NCBI RefSeq assembly: GCF_002029235.1 | Contig: NZ_MZGV01000010.1 | Coordinates: 45,458 to 109,457, forward strand | Direction: 5' to 3' | Length of the DNA: 64,000 nucleotides | Source: Clostridium oryzae | Lineage (GTDB): Bacteria > Bacillota > Clostridia > Clostridiales > Clostridiaceae | Shown: positions 18,289-26,724 of the stretch, piece after piece | Position numbering within the stretch: the first letter of the stretch is position 1 | Layout of the letters: each line of letters begins with the position of its first letter | Notes under the pieces: model-generated | Databases searched by the model: none | Told to the model about the DNA's origin: nothing | Seen by the model: the letters and a program-made list of their open reading frames with translations, nothing else | Made by a program: the position numbers and the translations under genes

Positions 18289-19170
18289 TTATATATCTAC
18301 TTCAAATTCACCTGTCTTTGAATTATTAACATGTTTTTTATATTCCATAGGTGAACATCCTGTAATATTTTTAAATACCCTATTAAAGGTTTTAATACTA
18401 TTAAAACCAGACTTGTATGCAACTTCTGCCATGGAATCCTCCTCCTGTAATATGCTCCACTGGGCTCGCATAACCCTGAAATTACTTAAGTAGTCTACAA
18501 AAGTCATCCCAACATTCTTCTTGAAAAACTTTGTAAAATAATATTTACTGAACCCCATCGCTTTTGAGATCTCATCCAGATCAATCTGATTCTGATAGTT
18601 TGCTTCAACATACTGAAAGATGCTTTCCATCCGTTTCAGCCTCTCCTTTTCACGGCTTAGTTCTTCAAGTGAATACTCCTCCTTGGGCATATATCTAAGT
18701 AATATTCCCGCCAAATCATATAGCCTTGCCTTAAGTATTAGTTTATACCCTTCCTTTGCCTCACTATACTCACTGATTATTTCCTTTATATGCTTCTCCA
18801 TCAAGGCATGAATTTTATTACCTTTTGTCAGACAAATAGAATGTGTCAGCATTGGTCTCAAAGCTTTAGCATCCTTTATCCCGGAAAGAAAGCTATCATA
18901 TATGGACAATCTAAATTGTATTACTGCTCTATTGCTAAATTTTTTTTCTTGAAAAAAATAGTGTACTTCTCCGGAACCAATTATTATAATATCCCCTTGC
19001 TTAAGCTTCCATGTTCTACTGTTCACACCAACCTTGAGCGCACCTTCTACAAGATAAATAATTTCAATATCTTCGTGCCAGTGATGTGATACGCTTCCAT
19101 ATCCGTCATTAAAAAATAATCTGAATGGGAAATCTGGTTCCAATATCGTTTTTTCGTAACTTCCCTGCAT
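18289..19170 (-). CDS. AraC-family transcriptional regulator with cupin sensor
   Basis: 293 residues. Residues about 12-130 form a cupin/AraC ligand-binding barrel (HWHEDIEIIYLVEG near residue 31), and about 185-285 hold two helix-turn-helix motifs of the AraC/XylS type, with MGFSKYYFTKFFKKNVG and GCSPMEYKK. It is the last gene of the sugar operon, 38 bases after the upstream oxidoreductase gene, so it is probably its own operon's activator, responding to a sugar or related molecule. The ligand is unknown. Confidence 0.88.
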   Translation of the reverse strand: MQGSYEKTILEPDFPFRLFFNDGYGSVSHHWHEDIEIIYLVEGALKVGVNSRTWKLKQGDIIIIGSGEVHYFFQEKKFSNRAVIQFRLSIYDSFLSGIKDAKALRPMLTHSICLTKGNKIHALMEKHIKEIISEYSEAKEGYKLILKARLYDLAGILLRYMPKEEYSLEELSREKERLKRMESIFQYVEANYQNQIDLDEISKAMGFSKYYFTKFFKKNVGMTFVDYLSNFRVMRAQWSILQEEDSMAEVAYKSGFNSIKTFNRVFKNITGCSPMEYKKHVNNSKTGEFEVDI

Positions 19171-19208
19171 AGAAGGCTACCTCCGGAAATATTTAAATAA
19201 CTATACCT

Positions 19209-20255
19209 TTATATGATTTCATGTATTGCCTGCTTAACTTCCGCTGATTGAAATACTGTTTCCATAAGCTTCATCACTCTCATAAGTTCATCGTGTTTAA
19301 CAAGCTGCTCTTCTTCTTTTTCTATAGATTTAACTACATTCCTATAAAAATCCCTGACATCCGACTTAATTCTTGGCAATTTATATTCCTTAATTGTATC
19401 ATCTGTGCGAGGAGCCATAGTTTTCGTAAGTCCAGCTGCAGTTACTACTGGTACCGCATCACGTTTTTCCCAGTCAGAAACCTTTACAAGCTTGCCATTT
19501 ATGTCCCAATCTTCAATAAGCGCTGTTCCATTTTCTCCTTGAACATACCATCTTGGAAGGTTAATAAAATTGCTTGTACCAACCTCAACCTGACAGGATA
19601 ATCCATCCTCAAACTTTAATAATATCTTAAAGCCATCATCAACTTCCTCATTTGTTATATTAGTAAGTTCTGCATAAGTTGAAATAATCCTTTTTTTAGT
19701 AAGCATTAATATCTGATCCAGCATATGAACTCCCCAGTCCAGTACCATTCCGCCTCCATGCTCCTTTGTGTTTCTCCAGTCACCCGGAATTCCTCTTGAA
19801 CCATGCACCCTTGACTCTATATTAAATATCTTACCCAAAGTACCTTCATCGTAAAGCTTCTTTACTACTAAAAAGTCCTCATCCCATCTTCTGTTTTGAT
19901 GTACTGTAAACAATTTGCCACACCGTTTTGATGCTGCCACCATTTCCTGAAGTTCTTGAGAGTTCAAAGCTACGGGCTTTTCACATATAACATTCTTTCC
20001 TGCTTCCATAGCTTTAATGGATACTTCTTTATGAAGATCATTAGGAATAGCCACCACAACAAGGCTCACTTCCTTATCCTCTAAAAGCTGTTCAAAAGTC
20101 TCATAGGCATAAATTCCATTTTTCCTTGCACGGTTTGAAGGTTCCGGAGCTATATCATAGATTCCACATAGTTCCATCTCCTGCATTGTTCTCAATTGCT
20201 GAGCATGCCAGCTGCCCATACCGCCATACCCGATAACTGCAGTTTTGCATTTCAC
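19209..20255 (-). CDS. Gfo/Idh/MocA-family NAD(P)-dependent oxidoreductase
   Basis: 348 residues. N-terminal Rossmann fold with VIGYGGMGSWH (about 8-18), the family CEKPVA motif (about 90) whose Lys is catalytic, and a C-terminal alpha/beta domain with LDWGVHMLDQ (His in the active site). Such enzymes oxidise or reduce hydroxyls of cyclitols, sugars or their glycosides. Substrate unknown. It follows a TIM-barrel isomerase gene by 29 bases and shares an operon with a second, only distantly similar, family member. Confidence 0.88.
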   Translation of the reverse strand: MKCKTAVIGYGGMGSWHAQQLRTMQEMELCGIYDIAPEPSNRARKNGIYAYETFEQLLEDKEVSLVVVAIPNDLHKEVSIKAMEAGKNVICEKPVALNSQELQEMVAASKRCGKLFTVHQNRRWDEDFLVVKKLYDEGTLGKIFNIESRVHGSRGIPGDWRNTKEHGGGMVLDWGVHMLDQILMLTKKRIISTYAELTNITNEEVDDGFKILLKFEDGLSCQVEVGTSNFINLPRWYVQGENGTALIEDWDINGKLVKVSDWEKRDAVPVVTAAGLTKTMAPRTDDTIKEYKLPRIKSDVRDFYRNVVKSIEKEEEQLVKHDELMRVMKLMETVFQSAEVKQAIHEII

Positions 20256-20284
20256 AGCTTATCACTCCATTCCTGCGCCGGCAT

Positions 20285-21208
20285 CTATACCAGTTTATTT
20301 AAATAGTTTATTCCAAGTGTAAGTCCTGCCTTTACTTTTTCTTCACTGCCTTCGTATACGGGATCTTCATGCTCTATACTTATTACACCGTCATACCCTA
20401 TTTTTTTAAGCTCCTTTATTAGCTGTGCCCAATCAATCTGTCCAAGACCAGGCATTCTATATCTCCAGTATCCAAAATCCTCACTGCTTGAGTTTAATTG
20501 TTTGTTGAATGCACCATATTGTTTTAGCTTATCTTCAAAAACCTCCGCATCCTTAGCATGTACATGAAAAATTCTATCCTTGAACTCTTTAATTGGTGAA
20601 ATATAATCCATTAACATTGAATGAAGATGTGATGGATCATAGTTTAATCCAAAATTTTTATTTGGTACCCTCCTAAACATTTCTCTCCAAAGCTCAGGTG
20701 CAAAGGATATCGTCCCTGGAAGACCTTTTACCTGCCATCCCTGCATTGCGCAGTTTTCTATTATTACTTTTATTCCTCTTTCTTCAGCATAACCTACTAA
20801 ATCTACAAATACCTTTTCAAACTCATCAAAATTATCCTCTATACTCTTGTCTATGTTTCTTCCAACGAAGGTTCCTACTGCTGGTACCTCCAAAAGCACT
20901 GCTGCATCCACACATCTCTTAAAATGATTATTTATTTCCTTCCTTTTCGATAAATCATTTATAAGATTATTATCATAATATGCTAATGAAGATATAGTCA
21001 AGCCGTACTCCTTAAAATATGCTTTTATTTCCTCTGCCTGCTCTTTAGAGAAATTCTCAACATCTATATCACAGCTTGAGTAATCTCTGCTGTTATCAGC
21101 TGGCCAGCAAGCTATTTCTAATGACTTAAAACCCTGCTCACTTGCCCATTTAGCTTTTTCTTTTAAGGGCATATTTCCTAAACTTACTGTTAATAATCCT
21201 ACATACAT
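20285..21208 (-). CDS. Sugar phosphate isomerase/epimerase-type TIM barrel
   Basis: 307 residues of the xylose-isomerase-like TIM-barrel superfamily (AP endonuclease 2 fold). Probable metal ligands are spread along the barrel: Glu in VIIENCAM, Asp/His in NYDPSHLHSM, His in HVHAKDAEV and Glu in ISIEHEDP. Relatives include IolE/IolI-type inosose enzymes and 3-keto-sugar enzymes. Substrate unknown. It starts one base after the stop of a second TIM-barrel gene, so both are co-translated. Confidence 0.87.
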   Translation of the reverse strand: MYVGLLTVSLGNMPLKEKAKWASEQGFKSLEIACWPADNSRDYSSCDIDVENFSKEQAEEIKAYFKEYGLTISSLAYYDNNLINDLSKRKEINNHFKRCVDAAVLLEVPAVGTFVGRNIDKSIEDNFDEFEKVFVDLVGYAEERGIKVIIENCAMQGWQVKGLPGTISFAPELWREMFRRVPNKNFGLNYDPSHLHSMLMDYISPIKEFKDRIFHVHAKDAEVFEDKLKQYGAFNKQLNSSSEDFGYWRYRMPGLGQIDWAQLIKELKKIGYDGVISIEHEDPVYEGSEEKVKAGLTLGINYLNKLV

Positions 21209-21209
21209 A

Positions 21210-21965
21210 CTATCTCTCTCCTCTTATTAGCTTTTTTAAATTTTCGTACCCTAGCTTAACACTTTCAATAGTTGATCCTCTAAAATACTCCTGTTCAACT
21301 ATCAACCATTTTACTCCTATATTTTCAGCTTCTGCTGCTATAGCCTTTATATCTATAATTCCATTTCCTATTTCAGTAGAGCGTTTCTCTCCATTAACTA
21401 TTTCCATGTCCTTCATATGGACAAGCTCTACTCTTCCTGTATATTTTTTCATGTATTCAATAGCATTAACTCCAGAATACTCAACCCAATATGTGTCTAT
21501 TTCTGCCTTAACATATTCTGACTTTGTTTCTTCATATAATATATCGAGTAAATACTTACTATTAATCTGTTTAAATTCATGGTTATGATTATGATATCCT
21601 AATATTAGTCCTTCCTTTTTGCACTTTTCTCCAATGGTATTTAATTTAAGGGCAAGCTCTTCACACTCTTTTATGTTGTTAAGTTCCGACCATGGACATA
21701 TTATATATGGATTACCTATCTCAAGATTATAGTCAATAACAGCAGCAAGATCATTTACTAATTCATTTAATCCCACATGGCTTCCGCAGGCTTTTAGGTT
21801 CAGATCCTGCATTACTGCTTTAAGCTCATGACTTTTCAAACCTCCATAGCCAGCAAATTCTACTCCTTCATAGCCTATCTCTGCCACTTTCTTTAAGGTT
21901 CCTGCAAAATCCTTTGCAGTCTCATCTTTTATACTGAATAACTGAAGTCCTATCGGCAGACTCAT
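21210..21965 (-). CDS. Sugar phosphate isomerase/epimerase-type TIM barrel
   Basis: 251 residues, same superfamily as the next gene but only distantly similar to it. Begins MSLPIGLQLFSIKDE and holds GYHNHNHEF, AEIDTYWVEYSG, LVHMKDM and VEQEYF, which supply the usual Glu/Asp/His metal site. The IGLQLFS opening is typical of members beside Gfo/Idh/MocA dehydrogenases. Substrate unknown. Confidence 0.87.
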   Translation of the reverse strand: MSLPIGLQLFSIKDETAKDFAGTLKKVAEIGYEGVEFAGYGGLKSHELKAVMQDLNLKACGSHVGLNELVNDLAAVIDYNLEIGNPYIICPWSELNNIKECEELALKLNTIGEKCKKEGLILGYHNHNHEFKQINSKYLLDILYEETKSEYVKAEIDTYWVEYSGVNAIEYMKKYTGRVELVHMKDMEIVNGEKRSTEIGNGIIDIKAIAAEAENIGVKWLIVEQEYFRGSTIESVKLGYENLKKLIRGER

Positions 21966-21979
21966 AAAATCCCTTCTTT

Positions 21980-23080
21980 CTATTCAAAATATACAGCCTT
22001 ACCAGTTCTAGCAGACTCATATATTGCCTCTAAAATCTGAGTTACCACCAAAGCCTGCTCTGGCTTAACCACCAATTCTTTGCCATTTACAACTGCATTA
22101 TAAAACACCTTTTGCTCAATATCCGGTGCTTCTTCTGCAGCTCCATCATAGAATGCAACTCCTGCAGCATCTAAGGCTGGCTTCTCTATACATTGCTTGT
22201 TATATTTAACATAGTTTATTCTTAAACCATCCTTCATGTCAGCTCCTGCCTTAGTACCGCATAATGAAGTTTTAGCTTCATCCACCTCAAGACTATTTAA
22301 TGCCCAGCTTGCTTCAAGATTAATGGTTGCACCATTTTTCATCTTTATAAAGCCAAAAGCAGAATCTTCAACTGTGAATTTATCTCTATCCCAATCTCCC
22401 CATGCGTTACCGGTGTTAGTCTGATTTCCTAGTTTTTTATAAACTGAGCCTAACACACATTCCGGCTCGTAATTATTCATCATCCAAAGCGTCAAATCAA
22501 GAGCATGTGTTCCTATGTCGATGAGCGGACCTCCTCCTTGCTCTTCCTCATCCAAAAATACGCCCCAGGTTGGTACTGCCCTTCTCCTTATAGCATGTGC
22601 CTTACCATAATAAATTTCACCTAAATCATCATTTTCGCAGGCAGACTTCAAATAAGCTGAATCAGTTCTGTATCTATTCTGATATCCTATTGTGAGTATC
22701 TTTCCAGTTTCTTTAGCGGTGTCTACCATAGCCTTTGCCTCTTTATAGGTTTTTGCCATAGGCTTCTCACACATAACATGCTTACCTGCTTTCATTGCAG
22801 CAATAGAAATAATGCTGTGCGACTTATTTGGTGTTAAAACATATACAGCTTCTATTTCCTCTTCCTTTTCCAAAAGTACTGTGTAGTCTGTATAAACTCT
22901 TGCTTCTTCTGTACCATACTCATTTTTAGCCTTCACAGCTCTTTCTTCAATTAAATCACAGAAAGCCTCTATAACTATGTTTCCATTTTTCTTTATTGCT
23001 GGTAAGTGTTTTCCATTTGCAATACCTCCGCAGCCTATAACAGCCACCTTTAATTTTCTTTCGATACGTCTATCCACCAT
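21980..23080 (-). CDS. Gfo/Idh/MocA-family NAD(P)-dependent oxidoreductase
   Basis: 366 residues, first enzyme gene of the operon. Rossmann motif VIGCGGIANGKH, catalytic CEKPMAKT, and LIDIGTHALDLTLW in the C-terminal domain. I place the start at ATG 23080, with GGTGAG just upstream; a GTG at 23089 is the alternative. It and the downstream genes form a 4-enzyme set with no transporter or glycoside hydrolase, so the substrate must be imported or made by products encoded elsewhere. Confidence 0.88.
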   Translation of the reverse strand: MVDRRIERKLKVAVIGCGGIANGKHLPAIKKNGNIVIEAFCDLIEERAVKAKNEYGTEEARVYTDYTVLLEKEEEIEAVYVLTPNKSHSIISIAAMKAGKHVMCEKPMAKTYKEAKAMVDTAKETGKILTIGYQNRYRTDSAYLKSACENDDLGEIYYGKAHAIRRRAVPTWGVFLDEEEQGGGPLIDIGTHALDLTLWMMNNYEPECVLGSVYKKLGNQTNTGNAWGDWDRDKFTVEDSAFGFIKMKNGATINLEASWALNSLEVDEAKTSLCGTKAGADMKDGLRINYVKYNKQCIEKPALDAAGVAFYDGAAEEAPDIEQKVFYNAVVNGKELVVKPEQALVVTQILEAIYESARTGKAVYFE

Positions 23081-23149
23081 ATTTCTCACCGACCATACTA
23101 AGCATTAAAATCGCAATCCATGGTCAATTTTCTCTCCCTTCTAAAAATA

Positions 23150-23239
23150 TTAGTTTGCAGCTGCAATACCCTTATAACCTTTAGTACTGCCACCTTTCAT
23201 AACCAATTGTATACCATTACAATGTTTATTTCTTGCCAT
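23150..23239 (-). CDS. Possible 29-residue peptide upstream of the sugar operon
   Basis: Short open frame from ATG to TAA, basic, Gly-rich and ending GYKGIAAAN. Its codons look protein-like, but there is no strong ribosome site and no family I recognise. It lies between the palindromic repeat and the oxidoreductase gene; it could be a leader peptide, the remnant of a larger gene, or chance. Confidence 0.25.
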   Translation of the reverse strand: MARNKHCNGIQLVMKGGSTKGYKGIAAAN

Positions 23240-23270
23240 TAATTGCTTACTTATTCTCAAATATTGTCAT

Positions 23271-23462
23271 AAAAAAGATTACATCCTACGTAGGCTAATT
23301 CCATTCATTAAGTAATTACACCACATCTTTGAGGCAAATTTCCTAATGGCTCATAACTCGGCTGCGCCTCAAACAATTCGCCATCTTAACGGAAATTTCC
23401 CTCAAAGACATGGGTAATTACTAAACTCACTCCAAATGCCTACTTCTGATGTAATCTTTTTT
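23271..23462. repeat. 192-bp palindromic repeat, copy 1
   Basis: Ends are inverted copies (AAAAAAGATTACATC and GATGTAATCTTTTTT) and the arms pair nearly throughout, with an inner hairpin around GGCTGCGCC. A second copy lies at 31165-31357. Homology between the copies continues about 140 bases to the right of each palindrome. It fills the 566-base spacer between the Lon-like gene and the sugar operon and would terminate transcription from the former. Confidence 0.85.
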
Positions 23463-23551
23463 ATGCGCTATCTCTTAATCTTTACATAATATTTTTATTT
23501 TATTAATTCTGTTACCTTCGTATCTTAATTCGCTAAATTCAAAATATATTA

Positions 23552-23620
23552 TTATTTCTTTTTAATCTCTTCGTAAACACGATGTATTGTTGTTTCATTT
23601 AGTGACCACCTTTTCTCCAT
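23552..23620 (-). other. 22-codon open frame in the tail of the palindromic repeat
   Basis: ATG at 23620 to TAA at 23552, reading MEKRWSLNETTIHRVYEEIK and ending KK. The other repeat copy keeps a related but changed reading (SLNIETFHHVCEEVKKKQ, stop at 31445). The similarity at protein level suggests the tail is the 3' end of a former coding sequence carried by the repeat. Confidence 0.35.
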
Positions 23621-23621
23621 A

Positions 23622-23653
23622 ACTTTTCTCTTTTCTCTCTACTCTTTTCTCTC
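23622..23653. repeat. Polypurine tract, copy 2 (on minus strand)
   Basis: GAGAGAAAAGAGTAGAGAG-type tract on the minus strand, starting just after the Lon-like stop codon and leading into the tail of the palindromic repeat. Confidence 0.7.
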
Positions 23654-23655
23654 AA

Positions 23656-25920
23656 TTAGTTTTCTGATTTTGAAATTTTTTTAGCTTCTTTTATTGCCGC
23701 GTCAATAATATCCTTGCTAGAGATCTTACTGCTTCCCATCATGACCTCCAACGCATCTTCAATACTTTCCATAATGTATATGCTAAATTTGCTTTTAATT
23801 ATCTGTTTTTCTATATCATAATCTAGAACTAGATTCTTCAAATTACTCTTGGGAATAAGCACTCCTTTTCCATCTATTTTTCCTTTTATATTGCAAAGCT
23901 TATAAAATCCCTCTATTTTTTCATTTATACCACCTACTGCCTGTATATCTCCAAACTGATTAACAGAACCTGTAACAGCTATACTCTGCCTAATGGGAAT
24001 TTTCGAAAGTGAAGATATTATACTTAACAGCTCTGCTACAGATGCACTATCTCCTTCAACTTTTCCATATACCTGCTCAAAGCTGACATTAAAATCAAAT
24101 GGTATATCCACATCTTCTCCCAGCATTTTACTGATAAGTCCCTTCAATATATTTACAGACTTATTATGAATATTACCGCTCAAATTGCTTTCCTTCTGCA
24201 CATCCATTATATTTCCGTCACCTTTATAGCAACTGCAGGTTATTTTTAGAGGTCGTCCAAAAGACATATAGCCCAAATCAATAACCGAAAGTCCGTTTAC
24301 GCTGCCGATACATTTATCTTCTACATTAAATCTAATATAATTTTGCTCATAATTTTCTAAAAGATGTTTTTCTACTAAATCCTCATACTTATCTATTCTT
24401 GCTATATCCACTGCTTCTATATGATTACTATTTCTTTTTCTAGCATAGCTGTCTGCATCCAGACATATTTTTTTGAGCTCCATATCATCATAGAATAATT
24501 TATCTCTATCCTCTACTTTTTTAGACAGGTGCCTGAATACTTCATGTAATGCTGCTTCGTTTAAATTTAAGAGTTTTTTTTCTATTGTGATGCAATTCAA
24601 GTTTTGTGCGAGTTTTTTTCTGTTTTCTTCTGTATTATTTATACAATTGTCATATTGTATCCTATTATTAAATATATATTTGAAATCTTCATCGCCATTG
24701 TAAAGAATATTATATGTTTCATAATCACCAATAACTATAAATCTTGTGTTTATTGAGATTGGTTCTAGATCGATACAAATTCCATGCATCTCCATATATA
24801 TCTTATTGAAATCCATCTTAAGCTTATGATTGAGTAAAACTTTCTTTAGATACAAATAACTTGATACACTGCTAAAGATATCTCTGGCTCTTACTATTAC
24901 GCATCCTCCGTAGCATTTCAAAATTGTACCTGCTTTTATCATTGAAACATCCCAAACATAATTTCCGCCTGAAATGTCATAGTCCACAGTGCCAATTAGG
25001 TTTTGAAGTGTAGGATCTTCTTCATAAATAACTTGCGGACTTTCAATTTTAGAGTTATCAACAATAACATTTATATTATATTTTGAAATTAACGAAATAA
25101 TTTTATCTTCATCATCTTCTATATTTCCAGAAAAGATATCAATAACGTTTTTTTCAATATTTTCACAAACGTACTTAAGATACCGCAATGCATCTGACTG
25201 GTCTTCAAAAGTCTTAAAGCATTGAGCTTTTATAATATTCATTTCCTCTGTAACAAATTTTAAAAGATTCTCCTTTATCTTTTGAAGTCCATCTGATTCA
25301 CAATTTTTTATATCCTCTAATATTTCTCTAGCCCTTTGCTTCAGCTTATTTATTGCTTTATATTTCTCTTCGTCAAAACTGATGCTATCACTAGTATCAT
25401 CCTCATCTGGCAAAAATACAAATCCACTACTGGAAGGCTTAAGCTTAAATCCTTCCTGCTTTGCCATTTCAACAAGACTTTCTAAAAGCCTACTTCTTTT
25501 TATCTGTATTCCTTCCATTATCTTATCTTTTTCTTCTGTGCTTCTATTGTAAAAATCATATAGTACTTCTAAGTAATAGTTCTTTAAATCGTCAAGTGAA
25601 TTCTTAAGTTCATTACCAAAGCCCTTCTTCAATGTGATTATACGTGGGGCTTTAATATCATCATAGATTGCATAACATATATCTCGAATTTCATTTTGGG
25701 CAACAACTGCCTGTACTTTGTCAACTATTTTTTCTATCTTCTCCTCTGAATACTCATCCACCAAATAAATATTATAGTTACTTTCATCGATTAACAATGT
25801 TCTTTCCAATTCATCTAATACAGAATCATATTGTGGAATGCTGTATTCTTTATCATCAAGCTGAACCTCAGGGACTTTTACTTTATAAACAATATCCATG
25901 GTTTTCAATGCTAAATCCAT
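23656..25920 (-). CDS. Lon-family protease with degenerate ATPase module
   Basis: 754 residues from ATG 25920 (GAGGGTGAGG upstream; a GTG at 25935 is inside that site). The C-terminal Lon protease domain (about 545-735) is intact, with catalytic Ser in GDSASVAEL and Lys in GGINEKIEGFY. The upstream part aligns in outline with the YcbZ/LonC-like AAA module: YNIYLVDEYSEEKIE where YNIFVxGxxGTGKT is expected, and GGCVIVRARD where the Walker B GGYLVLDARD is expected. Both Walker motifs are lost, so ATP hydrolysis is unlikely. Residues 130-250 are helical coiled coil. Substrates unknown. Confidence 0.88.
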   Translation of the reverse strand: MDLALKTMDIVYKVKVPEVQLDDKEYSIPQYDSVLDELERTLLIDESNYNIYLVDEYSEEKIEKIVDKVQAVVAQNEIRDICYAIYDDIKAPRIITLKKGFGNELKNSLDDLKNYYLEVLYDFYNRSTEEKDKIMEGIQIKRSRLLESLVEMAKQEGFKLKPSSSGFVFLPDEDDTSDSISFDEEKYKAINKLKQRAREILEDIKNCESDGLQKIKENLLKFVTEEMNIIKAQCFKTFEDQSDALRYLKYVCENIEKNVIDIFSGNIEDDEDKIISLISKYNINVIVDNSKIESPQVIYEEDPTLQNLIGTVDYDISGGNYVWDVSMIKAGTILKCYGGCVIVRARDIFSSVSSYLYLKKVLLNHKLKMDFNKIYMEMHGICIDLEPISINTRFIVIGDYETYNILYNGDEDFKYIFNNRIQYDNCINNTEENRKKLAQNLNCITIEKKLLNLNEAALHEVFRHLSKKVEDRDKLFYDDMELKKICLDADSYARKRNSNHIEAVDIARIDKYEDLVEKHLLENYEQNYIRFNVEDKCIGSVNGLSVIDLGYMSFGRPLKITCSCYKGDGNIMDVQKESNLSGNIHNKSVNILKGLISKMLGEDVDIPFDFNVSFEQVYGKVEGDSASVAELLSIISSLSKIPIRQSIAVTGSVNQFGDIQAVGGINEKIEGFYKLCNIKGKIDGKGVLIPKSNLKNLVLDYDIEKQIIKSKFSIYIMESIEDALEVMMGSSKISSKDIIDAAIKEAKKISKSEN

Positions 25921-26016
25921 AATATTAGGCCTCACCCTCTAAAAGTAATATTACAACTTCATTACTATAATAATATTCCAATACTCAGCTTTTAGTAACT
26001 AAAAAAAATATAAACA

Positions 26017-26047
26017 TTGACACTAACCGATTTTTCTATGTTATAAT
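26017..26047 (+). promoter_or_regulatory. Sigma-A promoter of the small basic hypothetical gene
   Basis: TTGACA (26017-26022), a 19-base spacer and TATAAT (26042-26047) with an upstream TG (extended -10). The ATG is 46 bases downstream, with AAAGGAG before it. Confidence 0.6.
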
Positions 26048-26093
26048 AATCATTGTAAGATTTGCATCACTAACTAGTAAAGGAGTTTTAACC

Positions 26094-26519
26094 ATGGGGT
26101 TTAGAGACAAACTAACTAAATATTATCAAGATTCTTATTTAAAAAAATACGGTGATAGACTTACTCAAGTGAGAGGTAATGTGCTTTCCGTTAAAGTAGA
26201 AGAAAAAAGAATCCTTTGGATTTTCTATAAATTAAAAGCGGTACTAATTGTTAAGCCTGAGCGAAGCAGAAATATTGTTTCTTGCGTATACAGCAGAAAC
26301 AAATGGTTCAAAAAGCCAAAGTTCATGGCTATTTCTCAGGGAAATTTGGTTATCGTTCAAGGTTTAAAACCTAAGAAGAACAACAGTAAAAAGCACAAGG
26401 ATTCAAAGGAAAGCATAACAATAATGAACATATTAAATCTGACAACCAAGGGTGAGCTTTATCATGTAGACGGCAATGTTATGAAAAATGCTACTAAAGT
26501 TAAATACAAATACAAGTAA
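26094..26519 (+). CDS. Basic hypothetical protein
   Basis: 141 residues, very rich in Lys/Arg (highly basic), no signal peptide and no clear membrane segment. It opens MGFRDKLTKYYQDSYLKKYG; the middle reads like a small beta-rich domain (VRGNVLSVKVEEKRILWIFY, then VLIVKP) and a Lys-rich linker lies near residues 100-110. It has its own good promoter, ribosome site and terminator, so I take it as real. I do not recognise the family. Nucleic-acid binding is possible from the charge alone. Confidence 0.75.
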   Translation: MGFRDKLTKYYQDSYLKKYGDRLTQVRGNVLSVKVEEKRILWIFYKLKAVLIVKPERSRNIVSCVYSRNKWFKKPKFMAISQGNLVIVQGLKPKKNNSKKHKDSKESITIMNILNLTTKGELYHVDGNVMKNATKVKYKYK

Positions 26520-26589
26520 GAAGAGTAAAGAGTAGAGAGAAAAGAGAAAAGAGAAAAGTGGTGGAGGAAATTCTGCAAAGCAGAATTTC
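26520..26589. repeat. Polypurine tract and GAATTC-type hairpin, copy 3
   Basis: Immediately after the stop codon: AAGAGTAAAGAGTAGAGAGA and further purines to about 26566, then a 10-bp hairpin (GAAATTCTGC / GCAGAATTTC, 26567-26589). Confidence 0.75.
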
Positions 26590-26612
26590 TTGCAATTTAT
26601 TTTTTGGGACTT

Positions 26613-26673
26613 AATAAAGAAGCTTTCTGAAATTATGATATATTCTAGATTCCAGAAAGCTTCTTTATTTTTT
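26613..26673. terminator. Bidirectional terminator between the basic hypothetical gene and the P-ATPase
   Basis: A perfect 17-bp inverted repeat (AATAAAGAAGCTTTCTG at 26613-26629 and its complement at 26653-26669) followed by T residues; loop of 23 bases. It serves both converging genes. Confidence 0.75.
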
Positions 26674-26724
26674 ACTCTTTTGTGAATAACTCTTAGCCTT
26701 ATAGAAATAATCAGTTTCTACTGC

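Noticed and set aside
18289..23080. Assignment as an inositol (iol) or C-glycoside deglycosidase operon
   Set aside because: Key partners (IolB/C/D, or the small second deglycosidase subunit) are absent, so naming a substrate would be a guess.
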